From NCBI RefSeq assembly GCF_002266855.1, contig NZ_NGJN01000001.1:496001-560000 (forward strand): a stretch of 64,000 bases of DNA, read 5' to 3'. Every line of letters begins with the position of its first letter. The first letter of the stretch is position 1. The position numbers and the translations under genes were made by a program. The DNA comes from Winogradskyella aurantia (GTDB lineage Bacteria; Bacteroidota; Bacteroidia; Flavobacteriales; Flavobacteriaceae). Below the pieces are notes generated by a model, which did not search any database, had not been told where the DNA came from, and saw nothing but the letters and a program-made list of their open reading frames with translations. Positions 46,623 to 56,189 of the stretch are shown piece by piece.

Positions 46623-46662
46623 CAAAAAAAGTTAGTCTAGTTGCTCAACCAACTTTTTGAAA
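46623..46662 (-). terminator. Possible gpsA terminator overlapping its stop
   Basis: AAAAAGTT and AACTTTTT pair around an inner GTTG-AGC-CAAC-like loop; read leftward it is followed by a T run. It includes the last codons of gpsA. Confidence 0.4.
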
Positions 46663-47633
46663 ACCTTTTTAGGATTTTTATTCTCATAAAGAATTTCATA
46701 AACCGCATTAACTATAGGGAGTCTTGTTTTTTTCTTATTCTTTTTATTTAACTCATGCGCACTTTTTGTAGCATAATAGCCTTCTGCCACCATATTCATT
46801 TCCATTTGGGCTGATTTTACGGTGTAGCCTTTACCAATCATATTTCCAAACATGCGGTTTCGTGAAAAGGTAGAGTAACCTGTTACCAATAAATCCCCTA
46901 AATAAGCTGAATTGTTAATATTGCGTTTCATTTTGTGCATTTTTTTGATAAAACGCTTCATTTCTCTTATGGCATTGCTCATTAAAACACTTTGAAAGTT
47001 ATCGCCATAACCTAGTCCATGGGCAATACCTGCTGCAATAGCGTAAATATTTTTTAACATTACGGCATATTCTGTACCTATAATATCATCACTGATTTTA
47101 GTTTTTATATAATCACTAGATAAGGCGTTGGCAATAGCTTGTGCTTTCTTGGCATCAGCGCAAGAAATGGTTAAATAAGACAAACGCTCTAAGGCAACCT
47201 CTTCGGCATGGCACGGCCCTGCTATGACAGCAATATTTTCGAAAGGGACATTGTAAATGTCGTGGAAATGTTCACCAACTAGTTTACCACTTTCTGGCAT
47301 AATACCTTTTACAGCGGAAACAATGATTTTTTTGCTAATATCAACGTTTAATTTTTCTAATTCAGAATGCACAAATGCCGATGGAATGACAATAATAAGC
47401 ACATCTGCCCAACTTGCTATTTCATTAATATCGTTACTAAGCTTTAATTGGTCTAAATGAAACTCTACTGAACTTAAATAATTAGGATTGTGCTGTTCTT
47501 TTAAAATATGTTCTTTCGTATACACACTACGCATATACCAACCCACTTCATCCAAGTTTTCACAGAGCATTTTTACAATAGCCGTAGCCCAACTACCTGC
47601 TCCAAACACAGCATATTTAGGAGAATCAATCAT
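46632..47633 (-). CDS. gpsA: NAD(P)H-dependent glycerol-3-phosphate dehydrogenase
   Basis: 333 aa from the ATG at 47633; makes sn-glycerol 3-phosphate for phospholipids. Cofactor motif GAGSWATA is near the start, GPCHAEEVALER is in the middle, and the catalytic Lys lies in MLKNIYAIAAGIAHGLGYGDN. The frame remains open to 47720, but a TATTTTTG element at 47657-47664 sits inside that extension and the extra 29 residues are unlike the family. So 47633 is preferred. Confidence 0.94.
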   Translation of the reverse strand: MIDSPKYAVFGAGSWATAIVKMLCENLDEVGWYMRSVYTKEHILKEQHNPNYLSSVEFHLDQLKLSNDINEIASWADVLIIVIPSAFVHSELEKLNVDISKKIIVSAVKGIMPESGKLVGEHFHDIYNVPFENIAVIAGPCHAEEVALERLSYLTISCADAKKAQAIANALSSDYIKTKISDDIIGTEYAVMLKNIYAIAAGIAHGLGYGDNFQSVLMSNAIREMKRFIKKMHKMKRNINNSAYLGDLLVTGYSTFSRNRMFGNMIGKGYTVKSAQMEMNMVAEGYYATKSAHELNKKNKKKTRLPIVNAVYEILYENKNPKKVFKKLVEQLD

Positions 47634-47656
47634 ATCTCTAATTATATTAAGCGTAT

Positions 47657-47664
47657 CAAAAATA
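47657..47664 (-). promoter_or_regulatory. Predicted -7 element of gpsA
   Basis: TATTTTTG on the minus strand, about 24 nt before the preferred ATG. The -33 region (GTTA) is weak. Confidence 0.45.
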
Positions 47665-47764
47665 CATAAAATAAAGGTTTTTAACCCTTCTGCACGCCAT
47701 AGTGATTTAAAATTTGGCACAGGTTTTGAACTTCTTAAAACAGAAACCTTAAAACCCTTGAGTT

Positions 47765-48709
47765 ATGAAGACGATGAAACTTTTTTTAGGAATGATTTTA
47801 AGCACTATACTATTAACGTCTTGTTATAGAGAAGAAGTTATAATAACCAATACCAATCCTGGAATCTCACTTAATCAATTATTGGGCTCTTATCAATTGT
47901 GGTATGTGGACATTAATCAAACTCAAGGTTTTGGTGAAACGCCATTTTTACAAATTGCATTTACTGTGAGCTTTGATAATGGTCGTATGTATGCTAACAA
48001 TAATTTGGTTGGTTTTGGAAGTCAAGGTAATGGCTTTGGCGTTGAGATAGGAACCTACGATACCTTTGATATGATTCTAGACACCTATCACGTCATTGAT
48101 GGTTATGATAGTTTTGATGTATACCAGATCAATGGTAACACCATAGAGTTGTATAATCCTTTTACGGATACATCTTACTTTTTAAGAGGTTACCAACGAA
48201 CTACCTTTGACTATGATTTTATATTCTATGATAACATTCACTATTTTCTCCAAGAATATGAAGCATGGGAAAAAGTGTATACTAGTGAGTTTGGAGCTCT
48301 TAACGAGTTTGACAATGAAAACTATTTACAGTTTTTAGCTGGTGGAAACGATGCAACCTTTAGAAGCTCACAAGACGTTAATATAAATAACCCAAATGCT
48401 ATTTTCTGGGACTATACAGGTATTTATGGAGTAAGCGATGTTGCTGGAAACCTATACCTAAAAACATTAACATTAGATTATGATTTCTTTGACAATGAAT
48501 TCTTTGAACTTAGCGTTATTAATGATGGGACAATAGAATTGCTCCATGCGTCGTCTGGTACGATATATGAATTTGTTGGAAGAGGGTATATTCCGTATTA
48601 CAGGAATTCTGATTCGCAAGGTAAAGTTACCAATGAGGATGTTAAACCTAAGAAGCGTAAGCAAAAATCACCTAAGGTTAACAATCCTAGACATAATACA
48701 CGAAGATAA
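47765..48709 (+). CDS. Flavobacterial lipoprotein, unknown function
   Basis: 314 aa with lipobox LLTSC (Cys20) and a long beta-rich body of aromatic/acidic strands (SYQLWYVDINQTQGFGE, FDYDFIFYDNIHYF, LTLDYDFFDNEFFEL). It ends in a basic tail (KPKKRKQKSP...RHNTRR). From memory, homologues in Flavobacteriaceae are often labelled nicotinic acid mononucleotide adenyltransferase. The sequence shows no nucleotidyltransferase motif (no HxGH) and has a lipobox, so I reject that name. Envelope protein of unknown role. Confidence 0.78.
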   Translation: MKTMKLFLGMILSTILLTSCYREEVIITNTNPGISLNQLLGSYQLWYVDINQTQGFGETPFLQIAFTVSFDNGRMYANNNLVGFGSQGNGFGVEIGTYDTFDMILDTYHVIDGYDSFDVYQINGNTIELYNPFTDTSYFLRGYQRTTFDYDFIFYDNIHYFLQEYEAWEKVYTSEFGALNEFDNENYLQFLAGGNDATFRSSQDVNINNPNAIFWDYTGIYGVSDVAGNLYLKTLTLDYDFFDNEFFELSVINDGTIELLHASSGTIYEFVGRGYIPYYRNSDSQGKVTNEDVKPKKRKQKSPKVNNPRHNTRR

Positions 48710-48732
48710 ATTTTGGTTGGTTATTTAGTTTC

Positions 48733-48780
48733 AAAACGCTCAGTTTAAGCGCTTGCTTTGCTGGGCGTTTTCTTTATCTT
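48733..48780 (+). terminator. Terminator after the flavobacterial lipoprotein gene
   Basis: AAAACGCTCAG (48733-48743) pairs with CTGGGCGTTTT (48761-48771), 11 bp with one G.T pair, followed by a T-rich run. Confidence 0.75.
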
Positions 48781-48807
48781 TATATTCTATAAAAACCAAA
48801 TGGGGTT

Positions 48808-49209
48808 ATGAAAGATAATACACGCACCTGGAAATCTAGATTTAAATCCTTTCTCCTAAAAGTGCTCCTTGGGGTAATTGTGCTTTGCGCACTCACCTTA
48901 TGGATATGCTCTTGGACATATTCCGAAGGGACACGTGCTGGGCAATTAATTAAGATTAGTGAAAAAGGGGTTTTCTTTAAAACGAATGAGGGAGAGCTAA
49001 ATATGGGTGGTTTACGAATGGGCAATCCAAATGATGGCCTAGAAGGAAATCTATGGCAATTCTCAGTTTTAGACGAAGGTATCATTAAGGAATTAGAAAG
49101 GGCCGAAGGTAAACGCGTTAAGCTTAGTTATAAAGAGCGTTACAAATCTATGCCATGGCAAGGTGAAACCAATTATTTCATTACAAACGTGGAAGTTATA
49201 GATTATTAA
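48808..49209 (+). CDS. Small single-span membrane protein, unknown function
   Basis: 133 aa: a basic N-terminus, one membrane helix (about 17-38, VLLGVIVLCALTLWICSWTY), then a small beta domain (TRAGQLIKISEKGVFFKTNEGELNMGG). From memory, homologues are often labelled 6-phosphogluconate dehydrogenase in databases. No dinucleotide-binding motif exists here and it is a third of that enzyme's length, so the name is unsupported. The stop overlaps the convergent TlpA-like gene by 14 nt. Confidence 0.75.
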   Translation: MKDNTRTWKSRFKSFLLKVLLGVIVLCALTLWICSWTYSEGTRAGQLIKISEKGVFFKTNEGELNMGGLRMGNPNDGLEGNLWQFSVLDEGIIKELERAEGKRVKLSYKERYKSMPWQGETNYFITNVEVIDY

Positions 49210-50506
49210 TGGCTTTAACAAGCTCGGCATAGTCATACGGCTTTTCTAGTATGAATTTATTTTTATCAAGCAAGAAATATGTAGGTGTGGCCGTTATACC
49301 ATAGGTTTGTACAATCGGATTATCCCATTTTTCTAAACCCACTGTATGGACAAAATCTGGATATGCTTCAATTGCATCGGTCCATCCGCGAACATCGTTC
49401 TCTAGACCGAAGGCCACAACTCTGATGTTTGATTTATCCTTTATTAATTGGCTTACCTCAGGTAATTCTTTTAAACAGTGACCGCATTCACTGCTCCAGA
49501 AAATCAACAGGTAATATTCAGAACTGTCCAAAAAATTAAGACTGCTAACCTCAGTGCCATAGGTGGTTTCCGGGTTAAACTCAATATCTGGCGCTTTTGT
49601 ACCTATAGAGGTATTTTTATAGGACGTTATCATTTGTGCCATAACCTTGTTGTCGATTAGGTTGGCTAATTCTAAAAGATACTTATCTGTAATATAGTTG
49701 GCAAGCTCATGATTATCAGTATTTACAAAACGTTGCCAAAGGGTGTATAAGAGAGTTGCTTTAATGTCCTCGGCGTCTTTACCAATCGCTGTTACAACGT
49801 CATCGACGTGAGCTTTATACGTATCATTCGTTGGGTCTAGGTTGATGTCAAAAACATAGGCTACAACACGATCTACAATGAAGGATGAACACTGTAAAAA
49901 ATAGTTGCTAAAGTCAATTTCAGAAAGATAGTGCTCTTTTAAGTTGTTGGAGTAGGTGCTAATATCTTCGTACTTTTTAGGCAAGTACGGTCTATTGGCT
50001 TTTATAAAGGCAGAAACTAACATGCCTTTTGAGGATTCTTCGTAAGCGTTTTGAGTGTCTGCCATTACCTTAAATATCGACTTAAAACCTTCTTCGTCTG
50101 TCTCACCTTTGGAATAATAATTACTAATGGTTTGGTTAACCATTTCCATACTTTTTAGGTAAGAATCCCAAAGTTTGTTTTCTTCCGACTCAGTAAACTC
50201 AACACCTGTATCGTAATTAAATTTGAAAGCAACCGATTCCTTACCGTCGTAAATGAAATCAAAATTATTCTCCTCTGGTGGAATGGCATAAACTATCTTG
50301 TATATCCCAGGAGCGAGGGAGGAATCTAATGCTATTTCAAAATTACCATCACGATCTAATTGTCCTCTGTCTACATAATTAGCACCATCTGGCGTTGCAC
50401 TATATAAAAAGGCGTAAGTATAATCTGTTGCTGGGGTAAAGGTTCCTTGTACACGTTGTGCGACCAAAATTGTAGGAAGAAAAAAAACTAGGATTAATTT
50501 TTTCAT
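49196..50506 (-). CDS. Exported TlpA-like thiol-disulfide protein
   Basis: 436 aa with a signal peptide (ends LVAQ, about 16). The N-terminal beta domain resembles the DUF4369-like region that precedes many Bacteroidota TlpA proteins. A helical middle region follows, then a C-terminal thioredoxin fold with active site C341-G-H-C344 (SSECGHCLKE) and cis-Pro in TATPTYFLLD. Likely a periplasmic thiol-disulfide oxidoreductase; partner unknown. 38 nt downstream of mfd by position, it may have its own promoter. Confidence 0.88.
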   Translation of the reverse strand: MKKLILVFFLPTILVAQRVQGTFTPATDYTYAFLYSATPDGANYVDRGQLDRDGNFEIALDSSLAPGIYKIVYAIPPEENNFDFIYDGKESVAFKFNYDTGVEFTESEENKLWDSYLKSMEMVNQTISNYYSKGETDEEGFKSIFKVMADTQNAYEESSKGMLVSAFIKANRPYLPKKYEDISTYSNNLKEHYLSEIDFSNYFLQCSSFIVDRVVAYVFDINLDPTNDTYKAHVDDVVTAIGKDAEDIKATLLYTLWQRFVNTDNHELANYITDKYLLELANLIDNKVMAQMITSYKNTSIGTKAPDIEFNPETTYGTEVSSLNFLDSSEYYLLIFWSSECGHCLKELPEVSQLIKDKSNIRVVAFGLENDVRGWTDAIEAYPDFVHTVGLEKWDNPIVQTYGITATPTYFLLDKNKFILEKPYDYAELVKAINNL

Positions 50507-50544
50507 TTGTATTAGAGTTTGATATGTGGAATCCTGTCCAAGAA

Positions 50545-53500
50545 TTAAGCCAAAATGGGCCGAAGCAATTTTAAGGCTTCATCTACACTTTTAACCTTAT
50601 CAAATGTAAGTAATAATCTAAGACCATTTCGCGTTTGCTTTTCTTTCATTTTACATCGGCCAGGGTTTAGTTGAACAAATTGCAAAACTTTGGTAAATGC
50701 ATCACTTTGGTAGAATTTACTTTGTTGGTCCTTTATAAAGTAACCAATCAATTTACCGTGCTTCATAATGAGTTTTTCAATACCCATATCAGTGGCAATC
50801 CACTTTAAGCGCACACTATTAAACAAATCTATAACTGGAATTGGTAATTCCCCAAAACGATCTATAACTTCGGACTCAAATTGTTGTAATTCAGCTTCTG
50901 ATTTTATTTCATTGAGCTTTGTATATAGATTAAGGCGTTCGGTAATACTATTAACGTAATCATCTGGAAACAGCAACTCAAAATCTGTGTCAATAGTAAT
51001 GTCTTTAACATATTGCTTAGGTTTACCATCGTCCTTGTACAAATCGGCAAACTCAGTTTCTTTTAACTCTTCAATAGCCTCATTTAAGATTTTTTGGTAG
51101 GTATCAAAACCAATGTCATTGATAAAACCACTTTGTTCGCCACCCAAGAGGTCCCCAGCTCCGCGAATTTCAAGGTCTTTCATGGCAATATTAAAGCCGC
51201 TTCCTAATTCCGTGAATTGTTCTAAAGCTGTAATTCGTTTCCGTGCGTCGGCGGTCATGGCGGAATATTCTGGTGTAATAAAATAACAAAAGGCTTTTTT
51301 ATTGCTGCGTCCAACACGTCCGCGCATTTGGTGCAAATCACTAAGCCCAAAATTATTGGCGTTATTGATGAAAATCGTGTTGGCATTAGGTACATCTAAG
51401 CCGCTTTCAACTATAGTTGTACTTACTAGAACATCAAATTGGCCATTCATAAAGGCCAACATAAGATCTTCTAGTTTTTTTCCATCAAGTTGGCCGTGGC
51501 CAATTCCAATTTTTGCATCGGGGACCAACCGTTGGATCATACCAGCAACCTCCTTGATGTTTTCTATTCTATTATGAATGAAAAACACTTGTCCCCCACG
51601 TTGAATTTCGTAACTGATAGCATCCCTTATGGTTTCCTCGTTGAGTCTAATAACATGGCTTTCTATGGGATACCTGTTGGGTGGTGGCGTTGTAATAACC
51701 GATAAATCACGCGCCGCCATTAAACTGAACTGTAAAGTCCTTGGAATTGGAGTGGCTGTTAAGGTCAACACGTCGATGTTTTCCTTTAAGGTTTTTAGTT
51801 TGTCCTTTACGGCAACACCAAATTTTTGCTCTTCGTCAACAATAAGTAATCCTAAGTCCATAAACTTTACGTTTTTATTAGCAAGTTGATGTGTGCCAAT
51901 TACAATATCAATACGCCCATTTTGCAAACCCTCAAGGGTTAAACGCTTTTCCTTTGCGGTTCTAAATCTATTGATATAATCTACGGTGACGGGGAAATCC
52001 CTTAGACGTTCGGTAAAGGTTCTAAAATGCTGATATGCCAAAATGGTAGTTGGCACCAAAACAGCAACTTGTTTGCCATTATCAACGGCCTTAAAAGCAG
52101 CTCTTATTGCAACTTCTGTTTTTCCGAAACCTACATCGCCACAAACCAGACGATCCATGGGTCGCTCACTTTCCATATCCCTTTTTATATCTGCAGTAGA
52201 GGATATTTGGTCTGGGGTATCTTCATATACGAAGGAAGCTTCTAGCTCGAGTTGCATATGACTGTCTGGAGCATATTGATAACCCTTTTTAAGCTTCCGT
52301 TTGGCATAGAGCTTTATGAGATTAAAAGCAATCTCCTTAACACGCGATTTGGTTTTTTGCTTTAAATTTTTCCAGGCTTTACTACCTAATTTATAGATTT
52401 TAGGGGGTTTACCATCTTTACCATTAAACTTGGTAATCTTGTGCAAGGAGTGGATGCTTAAATACAGGACGTCACGTTCGCTGTAAACTAATTTTATAGC
52501 TTCTTGTTGTTTGCCTTGGACATCAATTTTTTGAAGCCCTCCAAACTTACCAATCCCATGATCTATGTGAGTTACGTAGTCTCCGATTTCTAGATTGGTC
52601 AACTCCTTTAGTGTAATGGCCTGTTTTTTGGCATAGCCATTTTTCAGATGAAACTTATGATACCGGTCAAATATTTGATGGTCGGTGTATATAGCAATAC
52701 GTTGTTCTTCGTCAATAAAACCTTGGTACAGGGAAAGCACAATGGTTTTGTAATGTACCTCTTGTTCTGCGTCTTCAAAAATATCGTGAAATCGCTTAGC
52801 CTGTTGCTCGCTAACACAAGAGATATAATTGGTAACACCTTGTCTATGATTCTCGTTAAGGTCTTCGATTAATAAATTGAAATGTTTATTAAAGGCAGGC
52901 TGAGGTTTGGTTTTAAATTCAATGGTCGAACTGCCAAAAATTGAGTTAGAGCCAAACTCAATAATACTATAATTTATAAGCTGTCTTTTAAGAAGTTCTG
53001 AATTACAGAATAATTCACTGGGAACAGCATGCTTGACCTCGCTGGTTAAGGATTGAAAAGCATCCTCAGCTTTTTTATAAAAATCATCAATCCTTGAAAA
53101 TAACAGGGGAACATTCTTTATAAAAACGACTGTTTTTGGAGATATATAGTTCAAAAAACTCTCGCGCTGTTCTGCGATAAGCTTATTGGCCACGTTAGGG
53201 ATAATACTAACTTTTTTGATATTCTCGGTAGAGAGTTGCGTCTCTACATCAAAGGTTCTGATACTATCTACCTCATCACCAAAAAACTCAATACGGTAGG
53301 GCAAATCATGCGAAAATGAAAACACATCAACTATACCGCCCCTTACTGAAAAATCTCCAGGTTCAGTCACAAAATCAACGCGTTTAAATTTATATTCAAA
53401 CAACACCTCGTTAACAAAATCAATACTTAAATTATTGCCAACGGCAATTTTTAAAGTGTTCTTTTCTAGCTCTTTTTTGGTCACAACCTTTTCAAAAAGA

Positions 53501-53880
53501 GCGTCAGGATAGGTTACAATAATTGCTGGCTTTTTTCGCGAGTTAATACGGTTTAACACCTCGGCCCTTAACAAAACGTTAGCATTATTGGTTTCTTCTA
53601 TTTGATATGGCCTGCGATAGCTACCAGGGTAGAATAAGACATCTTTGTCATTAATTAATTGTTCTAAGTCGTTGAGGTAATACGCCGCTTCTTCCTTATC
53701 TTCAAACACTACTAAAAAAGGGGCTTCAGAAGTTTTAAATACTTGAGAAAGCACTATGGACAAAGAGGAGCCAACAAGACCTTTTAGATGTAATTTTTTC
53801 TGGGATTGGGCAATAGACTCTTGCAGATTTTGAGATTGCAAAGCCTGTGCATAGGATTGGGTAATAAATGATTTACTCAA
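50545..53880 (-). CDS. mfd: Transcription-repair coupling factor
   Basis: 1,111 aa from the preferred start. Mfd displaces stalled RNA polymerase and recruits UvrA. The UvrB-like N-region, the RNA-polymerase-binding CarD-like domain (TNLEIGDYVTHIDHGIGKFGGL), and helicase motifs I (CGDVGFGKTEVAI), II (VDEEQKFGV) and VI (QMRGRVGRS), and the C-terminal TRCF domain are all intact. The frame opens with TTG at 53901, but that codon is inside the TATATTTG element. The TTG at 53880 (SKSFITQSYAQ) is more plausible; no ATG is available near the N-terminus. Confidence 0.95.
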   Translation of the reverse strand: MSKSFITQSYAQALQSQNLQESIAQSQKKLHLKGLVGSSLSIVLSQVFKTSEAPFLVVFEDKEEAAYYLNDLEQLINDKDVLFYPGSYRRPYQIEETNNANVLLRAEVLNRINSRKKPAIIVTYPDALFEKVVTKKELEKNTLKIAVGNNLSIDFVNEVLFEYKFKRVDFVTEPGDFSVRGGIVDVFSFSHDLPYRIEFFGDEVDSIRTFDVETQLSTENIKKVSIIPNVANKLIAEQRESFLNYISPKTVVFIKNVPLLFSRIDDFYKKAEDAFQSLTSEVKHAVPSELFCNSELLKRQLINYSIIEFGSNSIFGSSTIEFKTKPQPAFNKHFNLLIEDLNENHRQGVTNYISCVSEQQAKRFHDIFEDAEQEVHYKTIVLSLYQGFIDEEQRIAIYTDHQIFDRYHKFHLKNGYAKKQAITLKELTNLEIGDYVTHIDHGIGKFGGLQKIDVQGKQQEAIKLVYSERDVLYLSIHSLHKITKFNGKDGKPPKIYKLGSKAWKNLKQKTKSRVKEIAFNLIKLYAKRKLKKGYQYAPDSHMQLELEASFVYEDTPDQISSTADIKRDMESERPMDRLVCGDVGFGKTEVAIRAAFKAVDNGKQVAVLVPTTILAYQHFRTFTERLRDFPVTVDYINRFRTAKEKRLTLEGLQNGRIDIVIGTHQLANKNVKFMDLGLLIVDEEQKFGVAVKDKLKTLKENIDVLTLTATPIPRTLQFSLMAARDLSVITTPPPNRYPIESHVIRLNEETIRDAISYEIQRGGQVFFIHNRIENIKEVAGMIQRLVPDAKIGIGHGQLDGKKLEDLMLAFMNGQFDVLVSTTIVESGLDVPNANTIFINNANNFGLSDLHQMRGRVGRSNKKAFCYFITPEYSAMTADARKRITALEQFTELGSGFNIAMKDLEIRGAGDLLGGEQSGFINDIGFDTYQKILNEAIEELKETEFADLYKDDGKPKQYVKDITIDTDFELLFPDDYVNSITERLNLYTKLNEIKSEAELQQFESEVIDRFGELPIPVIDLFNSVRLKWIATDMGIEKLIMKHGKLIGYFIKDQQSKFYQSDAFTKVLQFVQLNPGRCKMKEKQTRNGLRLLLTFDKVKSVDEALKLLRPILA

Positions 53881-53898
53881 GTTCCTTAATTTGAAATG

Positions 53899-53906
53899 CA
53901 AATATA
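53899..53906 (-). promoter_or_regulatory. Predicted -7 element of mfd
   Basis: TATATTTG on the minus strand, a perfect -7, about 19 nt before the TTG at 53880. The -33 position is poor. Confidence 0.5.
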
Positions 53907-54041
53907 AAGTATTTGAATGGTTATGGCTTTTATATTTTTAACCAGGGTTGATGTTATTAATGTGTAATTTTAACCCAGACTAATTGAGAGTTCACCTGAC
54001 TTTTTACGTTTTTTTTTAGGTCTATAAATCTAAATATTTTG

Positions 54042-54049
54042 TAGGTTTG
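54042..54049 (+). promoter_or_regulatory. Possible -7 element for the TerB-like gene
   Basis: TAGGTTTG matches TANNTTTG and lies 37 nt before the ATG at 54087. No clear -33 element. Confidence 0.35.
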
Positions 54050-54086
54050 TGCACCTTAAAAAAAGAGCATAAATAAAACTATATAT

Positions 54087-54518
54087 ATGTCAATTTCAGA
54101 TTTATTCGATAGTGGATTTAGGAAGCGAAATGAAGACCATTTTGCCGCTATCGTTAGGGTTGCCATGAGTGACGGAATAATCAACGAAGCAGAAAAAGCA
54201 TTTTTGGATCGTTTGGCCTCAAGATTGGATATAAACGAACACGATTATAAAAAGATTCTAAAGGATTATAACAGCCACCCTGTTAATGCGCCACATTCCT
54301 ATGATAAGCGATTAGAGCGTTTATACGATTTGGCTCGTATGGTATGGGCAGACCATATTGAAGGTCCAAACCAGTTAAACCTATTAGAAAAGCTCTGTAT
54401 TGGTTTAGGGTTTACACCAGATAATGTTAAGTATATAGCTGACAAGGCCTTAACTTTAGTCCATTATGAGGTGAATCTTGAAGAATTTACAGAGCGGATG
54501 AAGAAAATGAACCAATAG
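54087..54518 (+). CDS. TerB-family protein
   Basis: 143-aa all-helical protein. DHFAAIVRVAMSDGIINEAEKAFLDRLASRLDI matches the TerB fold, whose paired acidic residues bind metal in KP-TerB. TerB proteins are linked to tellurite resistance and stress; no other ter genes are adjacent, so a resistance role is not supported. Single-gene transcript ended by the hairpin at 54541. Confidence 0.85.
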   Translation: MSISDLFDSGFRKRNEDHFAAIVRVAMSDGIINEAEKAFLDRLASRLDINEHDYKKILKDYNSHPVNAPHSYDKRLERLYDLARMVWADHIEGPNQLNLLEKLCIGLGFTPDNVKYIADKALTLVHYEVNLEEFTERMKKMNQ

Positions 54519-54540
54519 TAGGTTCTTTAATAATTAAATG

Positions 54541-54586
54541 GCGAATTGTGTAGGTACATTTTTACCAAATACAATTCGCTTTTTTT
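54541..54586 (+). terminator. Terminator after the TerB-like gene
   Basis: GCGAATTGT (54541-54549) pairs with ACAATTCGC (54571-54579), with an inner GGTA/TACC pairing, followed by T7. It overlaps the fbp stop codon on the other strand. Confidence 0.88.
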
Positions 54587-55589
54587 ACGAGTTTCGCATA
54601 AACTCCTCTACTTTATCTACCATATTTTTACTCCCACAAATAAATGGAACACGTTCATGCAGTTCAGTGGGTTCAATATCCAAAATACGCGTCAACCCAT
54701 CACTAGCCTTTCCGTTAGCCTGTTCTGCCAAAAATGCCATAGGATTACACTCGTAAAGCAAGCGCAATTTCCCGTTTTCGTTTTTAGAGCTTTTTGGGTA
54801 CATGTAAATACCGCCTTTTATCATATTTCTATGAAAGTCAGAAACTAGAGAGCCAATATACCTACTCGTATAGGGACGATCACCCTCTTCCATTTGACAA
54901 TATTTGATATAGTCTTTTATACCTTGAGGAAAGTGAATATAATTCCCTTCATTCACGGAATAAATGCGTCCAGATTCAGGGAACTTCATATCTGGATGAG
55001 ATAAGTAGAATGAACCAATAGCAGGGTTTAATGTAAAACCATTAACACCGTGACCTGTGGTATAGACGAGCATGGTGGATGTACCATAGATAACATACCC
55101 TGCAGCGACTTGTTGATTGCCCTTTTGCAAAAAATCTTCAAGCTGAACAGGCGTACCCACAGGAGTCACACGTCTATATACAGAAAAAATAGTGCCGACA
55201 GAAACGTTTACGTCAATATTAGAAGATCCATCTAAAGGATCTATTAGTACAACATATTTATTTTGATGATTTTCATCTTGGCTGTTAATGGCAATAAAAT
55301 CATCTTCTTCTTCACTGGCAATACCACATACGATGTTTCTATTGGTCATGGTTTGAATAAACTTATTATTGGCATAAACATCTAACTTTTGTTGGTCTTC
55401 ACCTTGTATGTTAGTATCGCCAGCAGCACCAATAATGTCAACTAAACCAGCTTTATTTACTTCGTGATTTACAACTTTAGCGGCTAAACGAATGGAGTTG
55501 ATAAGTCTAGAAAGTTCTCCAGAGGTATATTTAAAGGAGGCTTGGTTTTCAATGATAAATTCACCAAGGGTCTGATTGCGTTGAGACAT
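54585..55589 (-). CDS. fbp: Class I fructose-1,6-bisphosphatase
   Basis: 334 aa, gluconeogenic. The metal-binding signature [12 protein letters not shown] and the upstream IASEEEDD are intact, as is the substrate loop near the C-terminus ([22 protein letters not shown]). Cytosolic. A GATATTTG near-match lies about 25-30 nt upstream on the minus strand. Confidence 0.95.
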   Translation of the reverse strand: MSQRNQTLGEFIIENQASFKYTSGELSRLINSIRLAAKVVNHEVNKAGLVDIIGAAGDTNIQGEDQQKLDVYANNKFIQTMTNRNIVCGIASEEEDDFIAINSQDENHQNKYVVLIDPLDGSSNIDVNVSVGTIFSVYRRVTPVGTPVQLEDFLQKGNQQVAAGYVIYGTSTMLVYTTGHGVNGFTLNPAIGSFYLSHPDMKFPESGRIYSVNEGNYIHFPQGIKDYIKYCQMEEGDRPYTSRYIGSLVSDFHRNMIKGGIYMYPKSSKNENGKLRLLYECNPMAFLAEQANGKASDGLTRILDIEPTELHERVPFICGSKNMVDKVEEFMRNS

Positions 55590-55663
55590 GAAGCATAGAA
55601 ATGGTTAGTGGCACAAATATCGTATTTTTTGCCAAACTATAACGTTTTCGTTAGCTAAATAAA

Positions 55664-55696
55664 TTGTTATGAAAACCTACATTTCGATTATATTTG
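55664..55696 (+). promoter_or_regulatory. Predicted promoter of the GNAT-lysC-olsF operon
   Basis: TTG (55664-55666), 22 nt, then TATATTTG (55689-55696). The ATG at 55713 follows 16 nt later. Spacing is one to two bases long. Confidence 0.55.
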
Positions 55697-55712
55697 AACT
55701 TATTAAAACCAG

Positions 55713-56189
55713 ATGACCCTACCTAGAATAGCTACCAAAGATGACATGGCTCAAGTATTGCAACTCATTAAGGAGTTGGCACAATTTGAGAAAGAACCCG
55801 ATGCTGTAGAGATATCCCTTGCCAACCTTATAGAGGATGGTTTTGGTAATACGCCAAAGTTTACGTGCTTTGTAGTAGAAGTCAATCAACATATCGAGGG
55901 AATGGCCTTAGTTTATCCTAGATATTCAACATGGAAGGGAGAAGTTTTGCATTTAGAGGATTTAGTGGTTAGCGAAGCGTATAGAGGAAATGGCTTAGGT
56001 ACTGTACTTTTGGATACTGTAGTAAAATTTGGTAAGTCAAGAGGGGTTAAACGCATTAGTTGGGAGGTTTTGGACTGGAACGAATCAGCCATTGCGTTTT
56101 ACGAAAAAAAAGGGGCAAAAGTCATGAGAGATTGGGATGTTGTACAACTAGACGAAAAGGGAATTGATAAGTATTTAAGCAATTTATAA
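55713..56189 (+). CDS. GNAT-family N-acetyltransferase
   Basis: 158 aa with the acetyl-CoA loop motif SEAYRGNGLGTVLLD (R/Q-x-x-G-x-G) and WNESAIAFYEKKGAKVM. It resembles the diamine/thialysine acetyltransferase branch by length and the LEDLVV strand. The substrate is unknown. Translationally coupled to lysC (TAATG overlap). Confidence 0.9.
   Translation: MTLPRIATKDDMAQVLQLIKELAQFEKEPDAVEISLANLIEDGFGNTPKFTCFVVEVNQHIEGMALVYPRYSTWKGEVLHLEDLVVSEAYRGNGLGTVLLDTVVKFGKSRGVKRISWEVLDWNESAIAFYEKKGAKVMRDWDVVQLDEKGIDKYLSNL

Noticed and set aside
54087..54518. Calling the TerB-like gene a tellurite resistance determinant.
   Set aside because: No other ter genes are adjacent; isolated TerB folds are common and their role is not specific.
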